The notes beneath the pieces are model-generated. The model was not told where the DNA came from. It ran no database searches and was given only the letters and a program-made list of their open reading frames with translations. This document shows, in pieces, positions 54,238 through 62,193 of a DNA stretch of 63,789 nt. Location: the NCBI GenBank assembly GCA_005502875.1, contig SCMV01000021.1:1-63789 (forward strand), given 5' to 3'. The DNA is from Comamonadaceae bacterium 2PF. GTDB lineage: Bacteria > Pseudomonadota > Gammaproteobacteria > Burkholderiales > Burkholderiaceae_C. A program made the translations under genes and the position numbers. Each line of letters opens with the position of its first letter. Position 1 is the stretch's first letter.

Positions 54238-54591
54238 TCACGCCAACGGCACATACCCCGCCTCGAGCGGCGCGACCACGGAAACGAACATCAGGGGCTC
54301 GGTGCTGGTGCACACCACGCCATGCACCTCCCCTTTCCTGGCGACGACGACATCGCCTGGCACCACATTCACGAAACCGCCCTGCTCGTCCGTTTGGTAT
54401 TGCCCGTGGCCAGACAGGATGGTCCAGGTGTCCTGCCCCTGCGGGTGGGTGTGCGCAGCGATGCGCTGCCCTGGTGCCACGTGCCACGCCACGATGACCG
54501 AGTGTTCGGACTCCAGCACCACCGATCGCACGGGCTCACCGTCGGACGGCTGCATGTGCTCGCTGGACTTGTAGACACGTTGGCTGTTCAT
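54238..54591 (-). CDS. Cupin domain protein
   Basis: Small single-cupin protein of 117 residues from ATG 54591 (GGAG at 6 bases). The metal-site motifs are present: PGQRIAAHTHPQGQDTWTIL (His-x-His...Gln in the first motif) and PGDVVVARKGEVHGVV (His in the second). Binding or enzymatic role unknown. Upstream in-frame ATG 54603 is also possible. Confidence 0.83.
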   Translation of the reverse strand: MNSQRVYKSSEHMQPSDGEPVRSVVLESEHSVIVAWHVAPGQRIAAHTHPQGQDTWTILSGHGQYQTDEQGGFVNVVPGDVVVARKGEVHGVVCTSTEPLMFVSVVAPLEAGYVPLA

Positions 54592-54659
54592 CTTTTGCTC
54601 CATCGTTGACCGGAAGCATGGAGCAAAAACCGCGCCGCACATGGCGCCTGATCAGCGAC

Positions 54660-55046
54660 TCATCGGGTCATGAAATTGAAGATCAGCAGCCCTGAGGCGG
54701 CGATCAGGGCCACGAACGTCATGGTCATGCCCGTGACGCGGAAGACGAACTTTTCATTCATCTGACTCATGCCGTGCGCGTGCACGCAACGCCCCACCAG
54801 CAGCAAGGCGCCCAGCCCATGGACGACCCAGGGGTGTGCGCCCTGGACCTCGACGAAGCCGATCAGCAACAGCGTGATGGGCGCGTATTCAGCGAAGTTC
54901 GAATGCACGCGCATGGCCCGGAGCATTTCGTCGCTGTCCTTGGCGCCGACACCGATCTTGAGCCTGCGGCGCAGGCCGATGGTTCGCACGCTGAGGTAGA
55001 AGAAGAGGATGCCCAGCAGGGCGGCGTAAAAGGGGAGGATGTGCAT
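54660..55046 (-). CDS. MAPEG family membrane protein
   Basis: Four-helix membrane protein of 128 residues related to microsomal glutathione transferases. Signature RAMRVHSNFAEYAPITLLL (about residue 44) and GRCVHAHGM are conserved. Eicosanoid substrates are not expected in bacteria, so a glutathione-dependent detoxification role is only a guess. Confidence 0.88.
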   Translation of the reverse strand: MHILPFYAALLGILFFYLSVRTIGLRRRLKIGVGAKDSDEMLRAMRVHSNFAEYAPITLLLIGFVEVQGAHPWVVHGLGALLLVGRCVHAHGMSQMNEKFVFRVTGMTMTFVALIAASGLLIFNFMTR

Positions 55047-55165
55047 GAAGGCCTATGCGGTGCGAGGTGGTTGGCGAGTTGCCACGGAGTGTGCAGCAAG
55101 TCCTTCAAACCGCGATGCGGCCCAGCCGACGGCGACGCAGACGAGTTGGGTGACAAGCAGCGCGT

Positions 55166-55819
55166 TCATTCCGCCAGGGTGGTGAACGGAACGATGTCCC
55201 ACAGGATGTGCGCCAGGACCAGCGGCCAAAGCACAGGCCGCCTGACGTAACAGACTGAGAAAAGCAGGCCGAAGGCCAGGATCCACACCACCCCCACCGG
55301 GCCTTGGTACAGGTGCCCCATGACGCGCATCAGCAGCGGCAAGCCGATGGCGATGGCGAGCCCGTGCGACCTCAGGCCTCGCACCAGAACACCCATGAAG
55401 AACACCTCTTCGAAGGTGGCGTTGACGAGCGCGAAAACGATGATCACGGGCATGGACAGCCGGGACTCAGAGACCATCCGATCGATGGGCTGAGAGCCCG
55501 GCTCGCCCTGGAACACCGACGTCACCACCGCGCCCAGCAGCCAAGCCCCGAAGAACAGGCCCAGCCCCGCGACGGAGCCCCTCAACGTGGGCTGGGGCAC
55601 GAGTGACGCGATGTCGAAACCTCGCGCGCGCAAGAAGGTCAAAGCCGCTGCGGCGAGCACCAGTTCGCAGCCCAGCCCCCACACCATGCCCGCATCGGAA
55701 AACGGCTCGTCCGGAAAGCCGGCCAGCATGGCTTGAAACGACAGCAGGATGAACAGCCCGAAGCAGATGCCACCGACGATCAGGGCTTCGGGGATGGAGA
55801 GGGTGTTTTTGCGGGACAT
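55166..55819 (-). CDS. CPBP family intramembrane metalloprotease
   Basis: CAAX-protease/bacteriocin-processing (CPBP/Abi) protein of 217 residues with about seven helices. The active-site motifs are NATFEEVFFMGVLVRGL (Glu-Glu...Arg), RVMGHLYQG (His) and VLAHILWD (His). A GTG at 55834 is an alternative start; neither has a strong ribosome-binding site. Substrate unknown. Confidence 0.85.
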   Translation of the reverse strand: MSRKNTLSIPEALIVGGICFGLFILLSFQAMLAGFPDEPFSDAGMVWGLGCELVLAAAALTFLRARGFDIASLVPQPTLRGSVAGLGLFFGAWLLGAVVTSVFQGEPGSQPIDRMVSESRLSMPVIIVFALVNATFEEVFFMGVLVRGLRSHGLAIAIGLPLLMRVMGHLYQGPVGVVWILAFGLLFSVCYVRRPVLWPLVLAHILWDIVPFTTLAE

Positions 55820-55859
55820 CGGAAAGCGGCTCACTTCAGCCCAAGCTCAATGGCCGCGC

Positions 55860-56498
55860 TCACCTGGCAGGCGGGATGAAGATGAAGGGCGGAACGTATT
55901 CGCTCTTGGGCTGCTTGGCGCTCAGGCCCTGAGCCGCCTCGGAGTTCGAAACGTTGAGCGCAATGGGTTCGTTCTTGATCGACGGGGTTCGGCTGGCGAC
56001 GATGGCCAGGTCCTGCTCGCTGCGATCCTTGACCGAAGCCCTCGCACCGTAAATGACCACGCCGTTGGTTTCGGTCGCCACGAACTCGAAGCGCCCCAGG
56101 TAGGTGACCTTGCCCGGCTCGACCGTGAAGGGGATCTGCGTGTTGGCGCCGACGTGAGACGAGTAGGTGTCCACGTTCCAGCGCTCGACCGTGTACGCCC
56201 CAACCGGGAGCTCGGTCGAGTAGACATCGCCCCGGAACGCGCCCTCGTGGAAGTCGAACTTTTGCGGGATGGGCACATACGAAGGCTGGCCGACCACGAA
56301 GCGCTCGCGGACGGAACCGTCGACGCTTCTGACGTACAGGTTGTACAGGCCCATGGTGCCCGCGTAGGACAGCGAGACGACGACCAGGCCCTTGTCGCCT
56401 TTCGGGTCGAGGGTGTACTGCTCAGGCAGGGTGCGAGAGGCGCAGCCGGCGAGCAGCGCGGCCGAGATGGCGATCAGTGATTTGACGTTCATGACCAT
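55860..56498 (-). CDS. Lipoprotein of unknown function
   Basis: Protein of 212 residues with a lipoprotein signal peptide: MNVKSLIAISAALLAGC, Cys at about residue 19. The mature chain, with SYAGTMGLYNLYVRS and PVGAYTVERWNVDTYSS, is probably beta-rich and envelope-located. The family is not recognised. ATG 56492 is an equally possible start. Confidence 0.7.
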   Translation of the reverse strand: MVMNVKSLIAISAALLAGCASRTLPEQYTLDPKGDKGLVVVSLSYAGTMGLYNLYVRSVDGSVRERFVVGQPSYVPIPQKFDFHEGAFRGDVYSTELPVGAYTVERWNVDTYSSHVGANTQIPFTVEPGKVTYLGRFEFVATETNGVVIYGARASVKDRSEQDLAIVASRTPSIKNEPIALNVSNSEAAQGLSAKQPKSEYVPPFIFIPPAR

Positions 56499-56637
56499 GA
56501 CGAAGTGAGTGAGTGGGTGGGTGGCGCAGTACGCGATGATGATCGAAGCGATTTGCCAAGAAGATCGCTGATGGCTCGGTTAGCGCGGGAGGCTCTTTTC
56601 GGAGTTTTTCATGTGGGACAGAGCTTAGATGCCGGGT

Positions 56638-57582
56638 TCAACTCATGGCATTGCCAGGTCTTGGCCGGCAGGCGAAATCGTGAAGCTGGATCTCCGAGTT
56701 GCCAGGGTTGACTGGCCGCATCTGGATCTGGCGCACCGGCAAGCGATGCTCCATCACCTTGGGGCCTGTGCCGGCGCGGCCTTCGTACTCGACGATGTAA
56801 GCAAAGCCGATGAGCTTGTTCTTGCAGTCGATCGCCCAGCCGTCACGCTTGGAGCGCACGCAATGGGGCTGTGCATTGCTGGTGGCCAGCTTCGCGTGCG
56901 TGAACTCGATGTGACGGCTCACCAGCTTGAACTCGCTGCCCATCATGGGTGCCGCCGCTTGCAGGAACAGCATGTTGCGGTCACCGTCCTGCAGCGGACC
57001 CAACCAGCTTGGGCCCAACAGGGGCACCACGACCTTGTCCAGCTCAGCGCGACTCGGGCGGTCCAGCGCCGCCTTCAAGCCCAACTGGTCGATGCCTGTG
57101 GCCTTGGCGTGCGACAGCTCCGCACCGCGTTGACAAAGCTGTGCCACCGGCTCTTCGCTGAACGATTCGACGTAGACCAGGTGCCAGCCGAAGTCGGTGC
57201 GAACAGGGCCAGTGACCTCGCGCAGCTTGCTGGCGAAGACGGCTTGCTCGAACGTGCGGACCATTTCACCGGGGTAGACCTTGCCGAGGTCGCCACCTGA
57301 CTTGGCGCTGCCACCATCGATGCTGCGGGTGCGGGCCAGGTTCTTGAAGGCCTCGAACCGCGCCGCCTCTGGCTGCCCAAGCAAACCGGCCAAGGCCCGA
57401 GCGGCCTCGTCCTGCTTCTTGAACAGCACGTGATAGGTCCGAGCCGCGCGGACGTTGCCCTGATCCTCTGTCAGGCGGGTGTCAATGTCTTGTGCGCGCG
57501 CTGTGGGTGATGCAAGACCCAGCAGCGCGAGCGCAGCGGCGATGAACGCCTTCACCAACACCGGCGCCTCACGCGTTGGCAT
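56638..57582 (-). CDS. PpiC-type parvulin peptidyl-prolyl isomerase, periplasmic
   Basis: Protein of 314 residues. The signal peptide (FIAAALALLGLASP, cleavage after ARA) is clear. Residues ~45-145 are a parvulin domain: YHVLFKKQDEAARAL, SGGDLGKVYPGEMV, FGWHLVYVES. The C-terminal half (about 170-300) is unlike SurA and contains four Cys. ATG 57582 overlaps the end of the upstream PEP-CTERM gene by 14 bases, and a GTG at 57555 with GAGG upstream is an alternative. A folding factor for exported proteins is the likely role. Confidence 0.75.
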   Translation of the reverse strand: MPTREAPVLVKAFIAAALALLGLASPTARAQDIDTRLTEDQGNVRAARTYHVLFKKQDEAARALAGLLGQPEAARFEAFKNLARTRSIDGGSAKSGGDLGKVYPGEMVRTFEQAVFASKLREVTGPVRTDFGWHLVYVESFSEEPVAQLCQRGAELSHAKATGIDQLGLKAALDRPSRAELDKVVVPLLGPSWLGPLQDGDRNMLFLQAAAPMMGSEFKLVSRHIEFTHAKLATSNAQPHCVRSKRDGWAIDCKNKLIGFAYIVEYEGRAGTGPKVMEHRLPVRQIQMRPVNPGNSEIQLHDFACRPRPGNAMS

Positions 57583-58150
57583 GGGGCGCGGCTTGTTGGC
57601 GGCGGTCGCGCAAGGCCAGCACAAGCGGCACGCCCAAGGCGAACATGGGCCAGACCAGGGGCTCGGGCACGCTGCTCACGGGCAGGCGGGGCACGACCGT
57701 GTAGTCGACGGTGTGGCGGGCGTAGAACTCCAGCCCACCAAGCTCGGCCAACCGCCCCCAAAAGCTTGAACAGCTGCCAGCGCACTGGTCGTTCAAGCTG
57801 GCAGCTGGAACATCGAACTTCAGCTCAAGGTCCAAGGTCTTGCGGTTGGGGTCGATCAGGGGCCGTCCAAAGAAAAACGTCTTGGTGAAGAACCGGTCGT
57901 CAAAACTCACGTCCTCCTCATACAAGGCGATCGTGATCTTGTTGATGACCAGGTCGTGCGCATCGTCAGCCAGCGACTTCAAGCTGAGGCTGTACGTGAA
58001 CGACTGCGGCGTTTGAAAGCCCGAGCCGGGGATGCTGAGGTCGGTCGGCGTGAGCAGGCCGCCGGACACCTCCAGCAAGCTGCCAGAAGCTTGAGCAACC
58101 ATCGGGAGCGACAGCGCGCCAGCCAGGGCGCAAAGGGCGATTTTTTTCAT
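57569..58150 (-). CDS. PEP-CTERM sorting domain protein, function unknown
   Basis: Exported protein of 193 residues. Signal peptide MKKIALCALAGALSLPMV then AQA. It has two Cys (NDQCAGSCSSFW) that could pair. The tail is VPEPLVWPMFALGVPLVLAL then RDRRQQ. Its stop end overlaps the start of the parvulin gene by 14 bases, suggesting co-translation. Confidence 0.82.
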   Translation of the reverse strand: MKKIALCALAGALSLPMVAQASGSLLEVSGGLLTPTDLSIPGSGFQTPQSFTYSLSLKSLADDAHDLVINKITIALYEEDVSFDDRFFTKTFFFGRPLIDPNRKTLDLELKFDVPAASLNDQCAGSCSSFWGRLAELGGLEFYARHTVDYTVVPRLPVSSVPEPLVWPMFALGVPLVLALRDRRQQAAPHANA

Positions 58151-58174
58151 GTTGAGGCGGGCAAGGGAACAGAT

Positions 58175-58495
58175 TCAAGACGCGAAGCGGGCGGTGGGCT
58201 TTGATTCCTGGGCCAGCCAGTAGATGACCAGGATCCAACCGATCACGGGCACGAAGCCGACCAGCTGCATCCAGCCGCTTTTGTCGACGTCGTGCAGGCG
58301 GCGCGTGGTCACGGCCACGTAAGGCAGGAGCGTGGCGAAGGAGAAGGCCCAGGCGAGCCGCTGGTTGATGATGCTCAGGCAGATGCCGGCGATCAAGTTG
58401 AACAGCGCCCACCACCAGAACTCGGGCCGGGAGGCTTTGCCTTTGAAGTCGGCGTACTTGGTGAAGCAGGTTTTGACGGATTCGGTGAAGGTCAT
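58175..58495 (-). CDS. DUF805 family membrane protein
   Basis: Membrane protein of 106 residues with the DUF805 signature: KYADFKGKASRPEFWWWALF, three to four helices, TTRRLHDVDKSGW and a Lys/Ser-rich tail. Related to E. coli YhaH/YhaI. Function unknown. Confidence 0.88.
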   Translation of the reverse strand: MTFTESVKTCFTKYADFKGKASRPEFWWWALFNLIAGICLSIINQRLAWAFSFATLLPYVAVTTRRLHDVDKSGWMQLVGFVPVIGWILVIYWLAQESKPTARFAS

Positions 58496-58534
58496 GTGGG
58501 TTCCCTGTTGGTGGTTTTCGTGTTGAGCGGTCGG

Positions 58535-59140
58535 TCAGGCGTTCATTCGCTTGCGGCGATGGAACAGGCCCGCTGCCCCAAGGATGGCCAGCAGGCCAAC
58601 AGACGGCTCCGGAACCTCGGAAACGTAGCTCTTCTGCTTGGAGGTGTCGCCCGTGGTGGCGATGGCGAAGAGGTCCTGGAAGGGCTTCTGGTCGTTGTAC
58701 ACGTCGATTTGCCCGTAGACGAATGCGTCGTATGGCAGCTCATTGGCTTCAACGAACGGCGCGCCTGGGTGGAAGTCAACGTCGAAGAAGTCGTCGATGT
58801 CTGAGTAGATCTCGACGAAGCCACCGCTTCCAAGCTGCAGGGAGCCGGTGGAGCTGACGATGGCGTCGTTCAGGCGAACGGTTTTGCCGTTGTGAGACAT
58901 CTCCAGGATGAAGCCGCCGCTCTTCCAATGCTGGGACTGGTTCAGGTTGGACAGGCTGATGGAGGGGGCGATGGAGGTGTCAACGAGCAGCTTGAAGTCG
59001 ATGTCGTTGTCGGCAGAGAGTGAACCGCCGCCGTCTGCGCCTGGGTTGGCTTTGAAATTGAAGGTGTATTTCTCGGCTTGCGCGAGCATGGGGCTGATGA
59101 GGGCGAGCGCGAGAATGGTCTTCAGGACGTTTGATTTCAT
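58535..59140 (-). CDS. PEP-CTERM sorting domain protein, function unknown
   Basis: Exported protein of 201 residues from ATG 59140 (AGAGGAT upstream). Signal peptide MKSNVLKTILALALISPM then LAQA. Asp/Ser/Gly-rich beta-type body (SDIDDFFDVDFHPGAPF) and tail VPEPSVGLLAILGAAG then RRKRMNA. It lies just past the last attC-like site, so it may mark the left edge of the cassette array. Confidence 0.83.
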   Translation of the reverse strand: MKSNVLKTILALALISPMLAQAEKYTFNFKANPGADGGGSLSADNDIDFKLLVDTSIAPSISLSNLNQSQHWKSGGFILEMSHNGKTVRLNDAIVSSTGSLQLGSGGFVEIYSDIDDFFDVDFHPGAPFVEANELPYDAFVYGQIDVYNDQKPFQDLFAIATTGDTSKQKSYVSEVPEPSVGLLAILGAAGLFHRRKRMNA

Positions 59141-59187
59141 GGGGATCCTCTCTTGGTTGAAATCATTGCGTTGTTTTGGATGCGACA

Positions 59188-59296
59188 GGCACCAACTACC
59201 AGGGTATGCGGTGCCGGAGCACCGCAGGTGCGCAGGGCAACAACACAGGCCATTAGAGTGCCGAAGACAAGGACTTTCGTTGCCTCCACGTTGTCC
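59188..59296 (-). repeat. attC-like imperfect palindrome (integron type), site e
   Basis: On the minus strand: a GGACAAC core, then a long imperfect inverted region with CTTCGGCACT and CTCCGGCACCGCATACC, then GTTGGTGCC. It aligns along most of its length with site c at 60797-60913, including shared TTCGGC, TTGCCCT and GCTCCGGC blocks. The R cores are degenerate. Confidence 0.5.
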
Positions 59297-59439
59297 TGAC
59301 ACATAGGCCGAGTCGCGAAGCAGCGGGCGTGGAGATTGCGGCGACCGCTGCGTGGTTCGATGCACAACTCAGTGGCACAGACGCTCTTTTTGACTTTTTC
59401 AGAGAGCCTGCCTGATGGCTCAGGCTGAGCTCACCCACA

Positions 59440-59811
59440 TCAGTCCTCCAAAATAAAGCGGAACGGCGCTGCACACCTGAATTTATCTAAGTGTCCTTCA
59501 AAGTCTATTCCACGAGCGACCTCAAGTGCTGATTCGTTAAAAATATTCGAGCTTGAGGCGGCAACTGCCAGATTGGATGTTTTGCCACCGATGACGTCAA
59601 ACTGCACCACCACCCAACCGCTGAGACCTTTTTCAAGTGCCAATTTTGGATAATTTAGTGGCGGCACCTTGGTGCCGCCACTAATACAGGGTTTGCCGTA
59701 TTTCATTATTGACGGCATGTTTATTTGGGCTTCCTGTGCTGCGCTCTTTACGGGGTGGATCATGGCGGCGATGAAAGCCCCCATTGCAAAGCAGGCGTAA
59801 AATTTTTTCAT
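59440..59811 (-). CDS. Secreted TonB C-terminal domain protein
   Basis: Protein of 123 residues with a signal peptide (MKKFYACFAMGAFIAAMIHP, cleavage near SAAQ). The rest matches TonB_C: YPKLALEKGLSGWVVVQFDV then SSSNIFNESALEVARGI. It lacks the transmembrane anchor and Pro-rich spacer of a true TonB. Probably a cassette gene: low GC relative to neighbours and flanked by attC-like sites d and e. Function unknown. Confidence 0.7.
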   Translation of the reverse strand: MKKFYACFAMGAFIAAMIHPVKSAAQEAQINMPSIMKYGKPCISGGTKVPPLNYPKLALEKGLSGWVVVQFDVIGGKTSNLAVAASSSNIFNESALEVARGIDFEGHLDKFRCAAPFRFILED

Positions 59812-59952
59812 GAGGTGCGTGATGGAATAGTTCCAATTCGATTTGGGCTCAATTGGGATGGTGGTGTCTTATGCTTGATTTTAATTTATCGGTGCGGCAG
59901 CATGAATGCCAAGTGGGTTTGCTGAAAAATGGATTTTGAAGCCCAAAAAGCT

Positions 59953-60007
59953 AGCTAACCGGCGCGCCGCCGCTAGGCAGGGGGCCCGTATTGAGCGACG
60001 GCTTAGC
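59953..60007 (-). repeat. Possible degenerate attC site d
   Basis: On the minus strand: GGCTAAG...CCGTCGC at the left, GCGGCGGCGCGCCGGTTAGCT at the right. Outer TTAGC/GCTAA arms and inner GCCGTCGC/GCGGCGGC arms make an imperfect palindrome. Weaker than sites a-c. Confidence 0.35.
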
Positions 60008-60020
60008 CCGCCAATATTAT

Positions 60021-60779
60021 TCACCTTGGAGTCGTCGTATTCTTCTGCAACCCGATCCCCGGCCCTGGCGGCACGAAACGGAAGTCACCATCGAATTCCA
60101 CGCTCGCCATCAACTCCTCGACTGCGGTTACAGCCTCCTGGTACCTCCTGTCAGAACCATCCAGCGAACACTCGGCCACCAGATAGCGTCTAGCTGGCGT
60201 ACCGTTGGAAGCAAAGCGCATGCTGAGGGTCCATGTGTCAGTGAATAGCTGACTGCCACGGTCGCCGTTGAACCTATGTCGATAGCGGTGCTGCCATCCC
60301 TGGAAGCGGGTGAAGGCGGTGGCGCCCGACAACGTCAGCTCGGTGGATTTTGCCTTGGTATTGGAAGCCGGCGGCAATATGCCCAGCTTCCAGAATTCGT
60401 CATGCGATTTTCCCAAAAAATGGTTGCGCGCCTGAGCCACCTCGTAGTTGAGCTTTTCCAAACTCCAGGCATAGCCTTCTTCCCCCGGCACATAAGTCAA
60501 TTCGCGGAACTTACAGTCGCCATAATTTTGTCGTTCGACGTAAAGCAGAAGCTTGATGCCAGTGTCATTGCGCAGACGCCCAAAGCTCTGCGCGGCGTCA
60601 CTTTGAGCGCGAAAAGCCGCGGTCGCGTCCTTCCATTCCCGAGGCAGCTTAACTGACATCAGCCCATGGCGATCCCTGAGTGGGCCATCGGGATTGGTGG
60701 CGCAAGCACTGAAGAGTATTGCCGTGAGTGCGACAGATGACGCAAAGATGACTTGTCTAAACTGCACATCCATCTCCAT
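60021..60779 (-). CDS. Lipoprotein of unknown function (probable cassette gene)
   Basis: Protein of 252 residues from ATG 60779 (ATG 60773 also possible). The lipobox is SVALTAILFSAC (Cys near residue 25). The body has FWKLGILPPASNTKAKSTEL and RYLVAECSLDGSDRRY, which recalls small envelope proteins, but I recognise no family. Followed on the minus strand by site d and preceded by site c, 17 bases from the R core to the start. Confidence 0.65.
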   Translation of the reverse strand: MEMDVQFRQVIFASSVALTAILFSACATNPDGPLRDRHGLMSVKLPREWKDATAAFRAQSDAAQSFGRLRNDTGIKLLLYVERQNYGDCKFRELTYVPGEEGYAWSLEKLNYEVAQARNHFLGKSHDEFWKLGILPPASNTKAKSTELTLSGATAFTRFQGWQHRYRHRFNGDRGSQLFTDTWTLSMRFASNGTPARRYLVAECSLDGSDRRYQEAVTAVEELMASVEFDGDFRFVPPGPGIGLQKNTTTPR

Positions 60780-60796
60780 GTGACGATGCATGCGAG

Positions 60797-60913
60797 GGTT
60801 AACGAACAAGGTAAACGGCGCCGGAGCCCGCATGGGCGGAGGGCACCGACATGGGCCAAGAAGATGCCGAAGGCATGGCCCTTGTTGGCGTCCGCTTGAC
60901 CGCCCAGTTACGC
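60797..60913 (-). repeat. attC-like site c
   Basis: On the minus strand: R''-like GCGTAAC, spacer TGGGC, L'' with GGTCAAGCGG, long stem with CCAACAAGGGCC, L' with CCGTTTACC, and R'-like GTTAACC. GGT(C)AA pairs with TTTACC with an unpaired C, the extrahelical base that defines attC polarity. Length about 117 bases. Confidence 0.6.
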
Positions 60914-60963
60914 GCCGCATTTTGAGCTATGGCGATGCACTTCATGGTTGAATCCACCATCTT

Positions 60964-61218
60964 CTATCGGGAAACGGGGCGAAGTCGGAATGAAAGGAAC
61001 ATCAGGGCGCCAATCGCGATGCCCACGGACAAAGGGCCAAGCCACGGCTTAAGCAGTGCTGTTGCAATAACAGCAGGAACGAAGCCGGCGAGTGCTGGCA
61101 CAAGACCAACTCGAAGTTTGACTGATCCTTTGCAGTGTGGGCAGGCTTTGGTTCTGCCAAAGCGGTTCATCTCTTTCGAGAATATTCTGACAGATTGGTT
61201 GCAGTAAGGACATTTCAT
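60964..61218 (-). CDS. Zinc-ribbon two-helix membrane protein (probable cassette gene)
   Basis: Protein of 84 residues from ATG 61218 (AAAGGAG upstream; the longer frame to 61335 runs into the attC site). Two CxxC pairs (MKCPYCNQS and KACPHCKGS) form a likely zinc ribbon, followed by two hydrophobic helices. No family name known to me. Lies between attC-like sites b and c. Confidence 0.65.
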   Translation of the reverse strand: MKCPYCNQSVRIFSKEMNRFGRTKACPHCKGSVKLRVGLVPALAGFVPAVIATALLKPWLGPLSVGIAIGALMFLSFRLRPVSR

Positions 61219-61336
61219 TTTGGACGACTCCTTTCCCCTAGGCCTATTCGTTATCGTGAAGGAAAAGATTGAGTCTGCACGGAAGAAGTGACATGCAAGT
61301 GACTCTTGCAGTGTACGGGTGCCCCTGGAATTCATG

Positions 61337-61382
61337 GCTTAACGCCCAAGTTCACGCGTCCGCGTTGAACCGACAGTTAAAC
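61337..61382 (-). repeat. attC site b, near-consensus
   Basis: On the minus strand: R'' GTTTAAC (fits RYYYAAC), spacer, L'' GGTTCAACGCG, loop GA, L' CGCGTGAAC, spacer TTGGGC, R' GTTAAGC (fits GTTRRRY). The L arms pair with one unpaired base. 46 bases, close to the minimum attC size. It lies 14 bases after the stop of the gene at 61396. The best integron recombination site in the window. Confidence 0.8.
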
Positions 61383-61395
61383 CACATTCGCATCC

Positions 61396-62022
61396 TCACT
61401 GCTCAGGCCCGACAAGCGCCCATACGTAGGTTGGCTCTGTTCCAGATTTTGGCATAAGGGTAACCATATTAACAGCGACCTCAGAGTCCTTCTTGAGCGT
61501 GCCTGCCTCGAACTTTGACGCAGTTTGTGGTGAGTAACCCCAAGGGGGATCCAACATGCTCGCGCATTGCTGCTCTTTGGCGGCGCTGCCATAACCCGTG
61601 ACGATCAGCGTTTTGTCAGTGGTTATCGCAATTTGATCACCAACATTCGGAAATGGCGATGAAGGTCCGCGGCCGTCTACAAATCGGAAGGCAGGCGGAA
61701 AGAGATAGCCATTCTTTTGAGGACTGTACTTCCCCAAGTAGACCCAAGCCCAGCGACACGGCATATCCGATCGTGTAACCTTGCGACTTACTGAAGGAAC
61801 TATTGGCTGCGCGGGAGGCACCTGATCTTTGGTTGGCGGTGTCGGTACTTCGCACTGACCAAGGCTGATGCTGATGGCTTTTAGTGCACTAAACGTGCTG
61901 GTTTGGCATCTCGTGACAACTGAGTACGCATAGGCGCAACCAACAACCACGATCACTATTGCAATGGCCCAGACAATCGGATTACCCACCGTTGATTTGT
62001 GTGCCTTGTTTCCGGTTGCCAT
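61396..62022 (-). CDS. Membrane-anchored protein of unknown function (probable cassette gene)
   Basis: Protein of 208 residues with an N-terminal membrane helix (about 15-37: IVWAIAIVIVVVGCAYAYS) and a Pro-rich linker, then a periplasmic domain with RWAWVYLGKYSPQKNGY and a run of beta strands. I recognise no family. Start is 22 bases after the R' core of attC-like site a. Confidence 0.6.
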   Translation of the reverse strand: MATGNKAHKSTVGNPIVWAIAIVIVVVGCAYAYSVVTRCQTSTFSALKAISISLGQCEVPTPPTKDQVPPAQPIVPSVSRKVTRSDMPCRWAWVYLGKYSPQKNGYLFPPAFRFVDGRGPSSPFPNVGDQIAITTDKTLIVTGYGSAAKEQQCASMLDPPWGYSPQTASKFEAGTLKKDSEVAVNMVTLMPKSGTEPTYVWALVGPEQ

Positions 62023-62044
62023 GTCACATCAAATTCGTGTTGAG

Positions 62045-62112
62045 GTCTAACGCCCAGGTTAACCAGCGAAAATGCGAAGCATTTTTATCCTTATTGAACC
62101 TACATTTATATA
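62045..62112 (-). repeat. attC-like site a
   Basis: On the minus strand: GGTTCAATAAGG, hairpin AAAATG-CTTCG-CATTTT, TGGTTAACC, spacer TGGGC, R' GTTAGAC. GGTT(C)AA pairs with TTAACC with one unpaired C. The R'' core is degenerate. The right half matches site b (shared TGGGCGTTA). Confidence 0.65.
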
Positions 62113-62193
62113 GCATTGCGCTCGCAGATGATTCATGGTACTGAAAATGCATTCATGCTCCATTGGGCACATTGCCGAGATGCATTGATGTAA

